From positions 1-45,647 of the forward strand of contig NZ_QLLR01000040.1 of assembly GCF_003259615.1 (NCBI RefSeq): DNA of 45,647 bases, written 5' to 3'. The DNA comes from Pedobacter cryoconitis. GTDB taxonomy: Bacteria > Bacteroidota > Bacteroidia > Sphingobacteriales > Sphingobacteriaceae. The position numbers and the translations under genes were made by a program. Position 1 is the first letter of the stretch. Each line of letters begins with the position of its first letter. Below the pieces are notes generated by a model that worked only from the letters and a program-made list of their open reading frames with translations, did no database searches and was not told the DNA's origin. Positions 41,972-45,647 of this stretch are shown piece by piece.

Positions 41972-42793
41972 ATGACGACAAAGAAAAAAATACGTGTATG
42001 TGTTGCAGGAGCTACTGGCTGGGCCGGATCGGAGCTTTGCAAAGGAATTGTTTTAACGGAAGATCTGGAATTGGTTTCAGCGGTTTCCCGTAAAAATGCA
42101 GGTAAGGCGCTGAATGATTTACTAAGCCTATCCCATACGCCAGACATTCCGGTTTTCGGAACTATAGAAGAGGCTTTAGCTATTCCCTGCGATGTTTTAG
42201 TAGATTATACAAAGCCAGCTATTGCGAAACACCAGGTAATTACTGCTCTTGCTCAGGGAGTGAACGTTGTGGTCGGTACCTCAGGACTTTCAGATTCAGA
42301 TTATGAGGAGATCAGTAGTATTGCCGATCAAAATAAACGAGCTGTACTTGCAGTTGGAAATTTCGCAATCAGTGTTGTACTGTTAAACAAGTTCGCTGAA
42401 ATGGCCGCGAAGTATATGCCGAACTGGGAAATTATTGATTATGCAAGTGATCGCAAAATTGATTCGCCAAGTGGAAGTACATTAGAGCTCGCAAACAAGT
42501 TATCAAAGGTCAGAGAAGCGCATAAAACCATTCCAATTGCTGATACCAAAGGGATTAAAGAAACAAGAGGGGCAAATATTAACGGAATGCAGGTACATTC
42601 GGTCAGGCTGCCTGGATTTGTGATTGCGCTGGAAACTATTTTTGGAATGGAAGATGAAAAACTAACTATCAAACATGAAGCCGGGGCCAGTGCAAAACCA
42701 TACGTTCAGGGTGCTTTATTAGCCATCCGTAAAGTCGGTACTTTTACCGGTTTAAAAAGAGGTTTGGATAATGTAATGGACTTTAACGCTTAA
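41972..42793 (+). CDS. DapB-family reductase, atypical (catalytic His missing)
   Basis: 273 residues with the NAD(P)-binding start VCVAGATGWAGSELCKG and the overall layout of 4-hydroxy-tetrahydrodipicolinate reductase (lysine/diaminopimelate pathway): VVVGTSGLS, AVGNFAISVVLL, then the substrate loop. The classical loop is E-x-H-H-x-x-K-x-D-x-P-S-G-T; here it reads DYASDRKIDSPSGST, so both histidines are replaced while Lys, Asp and PSG stay. The short core and the C-terminal FNA end also differ from the usual enzyme. It may be a paralogue with another substrate. Fifteen bases later starts the beta-lactamase gene, probably the same transcript. Confidence 0.75.
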   Translation: MTTKKKIRVCVAGATGWAGSELCKGIVLTEDLELVSAVSRKNAGKALNDLLSLSHTPDIPVFGTIEEALAIPCDVLVDYTKPAIAKHQVITALAQGVNVVVGTSGLSDSDYEEISSIADQNKRAVLAVGNFAISVVLLNKFAEMAAKYMPNWEIIDYASDRKIDSPSGSTLELANKLSKVREAHKTIPIADTKGIKETRGANINGMQVHSVRLPGFVIALETIFGMEDEKLTIKHEAGASAKPYVQGALLAIRKVGTFTGLKRGLDNVMDFNA

Positions 42794-42808
42794 TTTTTCT
42801 TTATTAAA

Positions 42809-43627
42809 ATGCACAAACACATATTGCTGCTGCTATTGGCAACATTTGGACTGGTTTCCTTTCAATCTGATCCTAAAAAAAATTCCGGGGATGACCTTAA
42901 GAAATTCTACGAAGAATACCATGTACAAGGTTCTTTTATCCTGTATGATCAGAAAAATGATAAATACACTTATTACAATCAAGAACAGAAAAATACCCCC
43001 TTTACCCCTGCATCAACATTTAAAATTTGCAATTCGCTGATTGCCCTGGAAACAGGTGCGGTTAAAGATGAAAATACAGTATCCAAATGGGACCAAAAGG
43101 AACGGCCTGTAGCCGCCTGGAATGCAGATACAGATATGAGAAATGCGTTTAAGAACTCAACAGTCTGGTTCTACCAGGAACTGGCTAAACGCGTAGGTGA
43201 AGAGAAAATGAAGTTCTGGCTGAAAAAAGCAAATTATGGCAATGGTGATATTGCCGGCGGGATAGATGGATTCTGGTTATGGGGAGGTTTGCGCATCACT
43301 CCTGCTCAGCAGATAGATTTTATTAAAGATTTACAGCAAAGTAAACTTTCCTTCTCCGCACGTTCAATGGATATAGTGAAAAACATTATGATCGTCAAAA
43401 CCACAAAAGACTTTACGATCAGAGCTAAAACCGGAAATGGTAAGCAGGGAAATCTCTATGTTTCCTGGTATGTAGGTTACATCACCACAAATGATAATGT
43501 TTATTATTTTGCTAACTGTATACAGACCGAAGATAAAAAGGAAGATTTCAAGAAGGCCGGGGTTAATATTGCAATCAATGCACTGGACGATTTAAAAGTA
43601 ATCAAAAAACAGGATTGGAATAATTAG
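42809..43627 (+). CDS. bla: Class D (OXA-type) beta-lactamase
   Basis: Serine beta-lactamase of 272 residues, exported by a signal peptide (MHKHILLLLLATFGLVSF). All class D motifs are present: Ser69-Thr-Phe-Lys72, Ser117-Thr-Val119, Tyr143-Gly-Asn145, the Trp at GFWLWGG (156-158) and Lys207-Thr-Gly209. The lysine of STFK is the carboxylated base. No flanking mobile element, and codon use like its neighbours, so it looks chromosomal and ancestral rather than acquired. Substrate range cannot be told from sequence. Linked to the DapB-like gene. Confidence 0.93.
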   Translation: MHKHILLLLLATFGLVSFQSDPKKNSGDDLKKFYEEYHVQGSFILYDQKNDKYTYYNQEQKNTPFTPASTFKICNSLIALETGAVKDENTVSKWDQKERPVAAWNADTDMRNAFKNSTVWFYQELAKRVGEEKMKFWLKKANYGNGDIAGGIDGFWLWGGLRITPAQQIDFIKDLQQSKLSFSARSMDIVKNIMIVKTTKDFTIRAKTGNGKQGNLYVSWYVGYITTNDNVYYFANCIQTEDKKEDFKKAGVNIAINALDDLKVIKKQDWNN

Positions 43628-43670
43628 CATAAACAACAAACTGATTTTGATATAAATAGCCATCAGAATA

Positions 43671-43703
43671 TTTGGAATTATGGGAAGTTAATACTTAGAT
43701 TTA
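43671..43703 (+). promoter_or_regulatory. Promoter of the SPFH-Arc-DinB operon
   Basis: TTTG at 43671-43674 and TAGATTTA at 43696-43703 are separated by 21 bases, as in Bacteroidota promoters; only the last base of the -7 box differs from the consensus. The ATG is 35 bases downstream. Confidence 0.6.
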
Positions 43704-43738
43704 TAATATCATTTTAATATCATTTAAATACTATACAT

Positions 43739-44593
43739 ATGAAAGCAGAAAAGATTGTTACGCCCTTTAATGGTTACCTTGTTATCTTCCTTTTAGCGCT
43801 TACTGCGGGCTTACTGGCTTATGCGGTAAGTGACCAGCAAATTGTTCTGATTATCGCCTGTATCCCTATATTTATTATTCTGGCTAAAGGTTTAATCATT
43901 GTCAGCCCAAATAGTTCGAAAGTACTGCTGCTGTTTGGAAAGTATAAAGGAAGCATTAAACATAATGGAATGTTCTGGATTAATCCATTGTATACCAGGT
44001 TTTCTTATTCGCTGCGTGCCAGAAACTTTGAAAGTGAAAAAATCAAAGTAAATGATAAAATGGGAAACCCGATCCTGATCAGTGTAATCCTGGTCTGGAG
44101 AGTAAAAGATACTTTTAAAGTAGCTTTTGAAGTAGACAATTATACTACGTTTATCAAAATACAAACAGATTCAGCAGTCAGGAAACTTGCAGGCTCTTTT
44201 CCTTATGATCATTTCGAAGACGAAACAGCTACTATTACTTTAAGTACAAATTTTGATGATGTAAATATTGCGCTGGAAAAAGAATTAGCAGAAAGACTGG
44301 ACATTGCAGGGATAGAAGTTATAGAATCAAGGATCGGCTACCTTGCTTATGCTCCTGAAATTGCACATTCTATGCTGAGAAGACAACAGGCTTCTGCTGT
44401 AGTTGCAGCACGCCATAAAATCGTGGAAGGCGCTGTTGGGATGGTTGAAAGTGCACTTAAACTCTTGGCTGACAAGAAAATAATTGAGTTTGATAATGAC
44501 AGAAAAGCAACTATGGTCAGTAATTTAATGGTTGTCCTTTGTGGTGATAGCGAGACAAAACCCGTTATCAATACCGGGACATTAAATCAATAA
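43739..44593 (+). CDS. SPFH/Band 7 membrane protein
   Basis: 284 residues with two hydrophobic segments (about 12-29 and 35-52), then the SPFH domain (55-230) with SPNSSKVLLLFGKYKGSIKH, RARNFESEKIKVNDKMGNPI, the WRVKD strand and a helical part with QASAVVAARHKIVEGAVGMV. Such proteins form oligomeric membrane scaffolds and protease cofactors. It overlaps no gene and is followed after 2 bases by the Arc-like gene, a combination often seen and probably functional. Confidence 0.93.
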   Translation: MKAEKIVTPFNGYLVIFLLALTAGLLAYAVSDQQIVLIIACIPIFIILAKGLIIVSPNSSKVLLLFGKYKGSIKHNGMFWINPLYTRFSYSLRARNFESEKIKVNDKMGNPILISVILVWRVKDTFKVAFEVDNYTTFIKIQTDSAVRKLAGSFPYDHFEDETATITLSTNFDDVNIALEKELAERLDIAGIEVIESRIGYLAYAPEIAHSMLRRQQASAVVAARHKIVEGAVGMVESALKLLADKKIIEFDNDRKATMVSNLMVVLCGDSETKPVINTGTLNQ

Positions 44594-44595
44594 AT

Positions 44596-44778
44596 ATGTC
44601 AGAAAAAAAATCATTTGCGTTAAGGATAGATTCAGAAACGATGAAGGCTATAGAGAAATGGGCTGCTGATGAATTTCGTAGCGTTAATGGTCAGATTGAG
44701 TGGATGCTGAATAATAGCCTTAAAAGCGCAAAAAGAATAAAAATAAAAGGGGCACAGAAAGATACCCCTGGAAATTAA
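44596..44778 (+). CDS. Arc-family ribbon-helix-helix protein
   Basis: 60 residues: the strand SFALRID, then helix SETMKAIEKWAADEF and helix RSVNGQIEWMLNNSLKSA, the Arc/MetJ fold. Arc-like proteins of this form are typically encoded beside SPFH genes, as here (2-base gap). It could be a regulator of the operon. Too short to say more. Confidence 0.85.
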   Translation: MSEKKSFALRIDSETMKAIEKWAADEFRSVNGQIEWMLNNSLKSAKRIKIKGAQKDTPGN

Positions 44779-44793
44779 AACAAGAAAATATAT

Positions 44794-45237
44794 ATGATCG
44801 TACAATCCATTCAAAGGCTCCAATATCTATGTAATACAATACCTCCGCTTTTGAATGAGATTGACGATCATATATTTTCCTTAAAGCCTGCTGCTGCTCA
44901 ATGGAGTAAAAAAGAAATCATTGGTCATCTTATTGATAGTGCTGCGGCAAATCATCAGCGTTTTGTAAGGGCTCAGTTTGAAGACATTCCTAAAATCACC
45001 TATGATCAGAATAACTGCAATATCTTTAGTTATTACCAGCAGATTGATCGCGAGCAGGTCATTTCCTTCTGGACAGCCTACAATAAACAGATTTTAGCAT
45101 TGATTAAATTGATACCAGAAGCAGCGTTACACAGAGAATGTCTTACCGGGGGCGAACAAAGCGTAACCCTAGCTTTCTTATTTGATGATTACGTGCAACA
45201 TTTAGAGCATCATTTGAAACAGGTGGTTTCCTACTAA
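44794..45237 (+). CDS. DinB/YfiT-family metal-dependent hydrolase-like protein
   Basis: 147-residue four-helix protein with the DinB metal site: His in IIGHLIDSAA (about 45) and HLEHHLKQ near the C-terminus (about 135-141). Such proteins serve as thiol S-transferases or metal hydrolases; the substrate is unknown. The last codons (KQVVSY and stop) coincide with the first copy of the terminal repeats of the right IS element, so the natural C-terminus may have been replaced. It follows the Arc-like gene by 15 bases. Confidence 0.85.
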   Translation: MIVQSIQRLQYLCNTIPPLLNEIDDHIFSLKPAAAQWSKKEIIGHLIDSAAANHQRFVRAQFEDIPKITYDQNNCNIFSYYQQIDREQVISFWTAYNKQILALIKLIPEAALHRECLTGGEQSVTLAFLFDDYVQHLEHHLKQVVSY

Positions 45238-45287
45238 ACTTAACAGGTACGCTCTTATTAATTTAACAGGTGGTATCCTATTAATTT
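45218..45287 (+). repeat. Three tandem AACAGGT repeats of 23-24 bases
   Basis: Units start at 45218, 45242 and 45265. The first and third share AACAGGTGGT-N-TCCTA-N-TAA; the second is AACAGGTACGCTC then TTATTAATTT. A degenerate fourth copy follows (AGAAGTGGATATTCC). The first unit contains the DinB stop codon. Confidence 0.6.
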
Positions 45288-45306
45288 AGAAGTGGATATT
45301 CCGAAC

Positions 45307-45366
45307 AAAGTACACCAGTGTTCCACGGCAAAGTACACCACTTCTTTGAGCGGCATAAAATACACT
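45307..45366 (-). repeat. Transposase-binding-like repeats AAAGTACACC (23-bp spacing)
   Basis: AAAGTACACCA occurs at 45307-45317 and 45330-45340, and the related AAAATACACT at 45357-45366. This is the second repeat set of the right IS end and resembles the multiple terminal repeats of IS21-family elements. Confidence 0.65.
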
Positions 45367-45410
45367 AACTATGCATTATACCCACTAAACAAGAGTGGTA
45401 TTTTTCAAAC

Positions 45411-45647
45411 TTAATGATTTTTTTTATTTCGTAAAGATTTTCCCGTAAGGGCTATTCTGTGCGCAGAAGCTGACAGCCTGTCCATAATTGCGTCGGCCAA
45501 TGTTGGTTCATCAATAAAAGCATACCATGTATCCACCGGAAGCTGTGAAGTAATGATTGTAGCCCCATTCCCGTATCTATCCTCCAGGATATCCAGCACG
45601 GCAATCCTGGCATCATTATTCAAAGCCTTCAATCCAAAGTCATCCAG
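45411..45647 (-). CDS. istB: IstB-like ATP-binding protein, C-terminal fragment (cut by window edge)
   Basis: The frame is open at the window edge and 78 residues are seen: LDDFGLKALNNDARIAV gives Walker B with Asp-Asp, then IITSQLPVDTWYAFIDEPT, LADAIMDRLSASAHRIALTG and KSLRNKK, the standard AAA+ end of IstB. Stop at 45411. The partner istA lies beyond the window. The element's tail follows on the left. Confidence 0.9.
   Translation of the reverse strand: MDDFGLKALNNDARIAVLDILEDRYGNGATIITSQLPVDTWYAFIDEPTLADAIMDRLSASAHRIALTGKSLRNKKNH

Larger units (their letters stand above)
45215..45647 (-). mobile_element. End of a second IS21-family element (right window edge)
   Basis: The element comes in from outside, with istB on the - strand (45411-45647), then about 170 bases of tail with two sets of repeats, and ends near the 3' end of the DinB gene. 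TG at 45215-45216 or 45293-45294 would fit the terminal TG of the family; the true end cannot be fixed. It differs from the left element in protein and repeats. Confidence 0.7.

Noticed and set aside
42809..43627. Recently acquired resistance gene
   Set aside because: No integron, IS or base composition break next to the class D gene, and it appears co-transcribed with the DapB-like gene.
1..45647. Composite transposon carrying the whole window between two IS21 elements
   Set aside because: The IS ends differ in istB sequence and terminal repeats, and the interval holds thrS, infC, rplT, rpmI and rpiA, which are core genes.

Overview
The window looks like a chromosomal piece of a Bacteroidota bacterium of the family Sphingobacteriaceae, most likely Pedobacter or a close relative. 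The grounds are several TAnnTTTG-type promoter boxes, the thrS-infC-rpmI-rplT block with Bacteroidota-like proteins, lipoproteins exported through SusD/HmuY-type lipoboxes, an HmuY/TonB-receptor heme locus, and many families frequent in Pedobacter (CheB-CheR-PAS hybrids, SPFH plus Arc pair, DUF892, DUF6166-like). This assignment is from recognition only; no search was run.

Layout. Both ends lie inside different IS21-family elements: an istB 3' end (3-233, + strand) with 20-bp terminal repeats on the left, and another, unrelated istB 3' end (45411-45647, - strand) with two sets of about 23-bp repeats on the right. Next to the left IS is a probable MACPF pore-forming protein (367-1521) that seems to have lost its N-terminus to the insertion. 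Then come a PPK2 polyphosphate kinase, a class A PBP1A, a small phage-like regulatory locus (ORF6N and GIY-YIG genes divergent from a self-cleaving S24 repressor, with three matching 17-bp operators between them), two exported proteins, the rplT-rpmI-infC-thrS operon, a LysR regulator with its own palindrome, a GNAT acetyltransferase and rpiA.

From 14.7 to 21.8 kb is a full heme-acquisition locus on the - strand: TonB receptor (hmuR), HmuY hemophore-like lipoprotein, HmuT/HmuU/HmuV ABC importer and HemS-type heme-handling protein. At 21.9-30 kb is a signalling block: an orphan LytTR regulator, a solitary HlyD-like membrane protein preceded by a possible 21-residue peptide, and an operon of CheB-CheR-PAS hybrid, PAS histidine kinase, CheB with zinc ribbon (its C-terminus cut by an in-frame TGA) and NarL-type regulator. 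No CheA, CheW or chemoreceptor is present in the window.

From 30 to 45 kb are scattered housekeeping and accessory genes: an internally deleted glycosyltransferase, YceI, an M13 peptidase, the tviB/tviC pair for UDP-GalNAcA, a DUF6166-like protein, a 560-base stretch that holds a 190-base imperfect inverted repeat plus an array of TGTAGA operators in front of a small HTH gene, DUF892, YedK/HMCES, HAD and alpha/beta hydrolases, a DapB-family protein lacking the usual catalytic histidine coupled to a class D beta-lactamase, and an SPFH-Arc-DinB operon that runs into the right IS element.

The items most worth following are the S24/ORF6N/GIY-YIG switch with its triple operator, the IS-truncated MACPF gene, the in-frame stop in cheB, the 37.1-37.5 kb structured region with its HTH regulator, and the peptide/HlyD/LytTR cluster.
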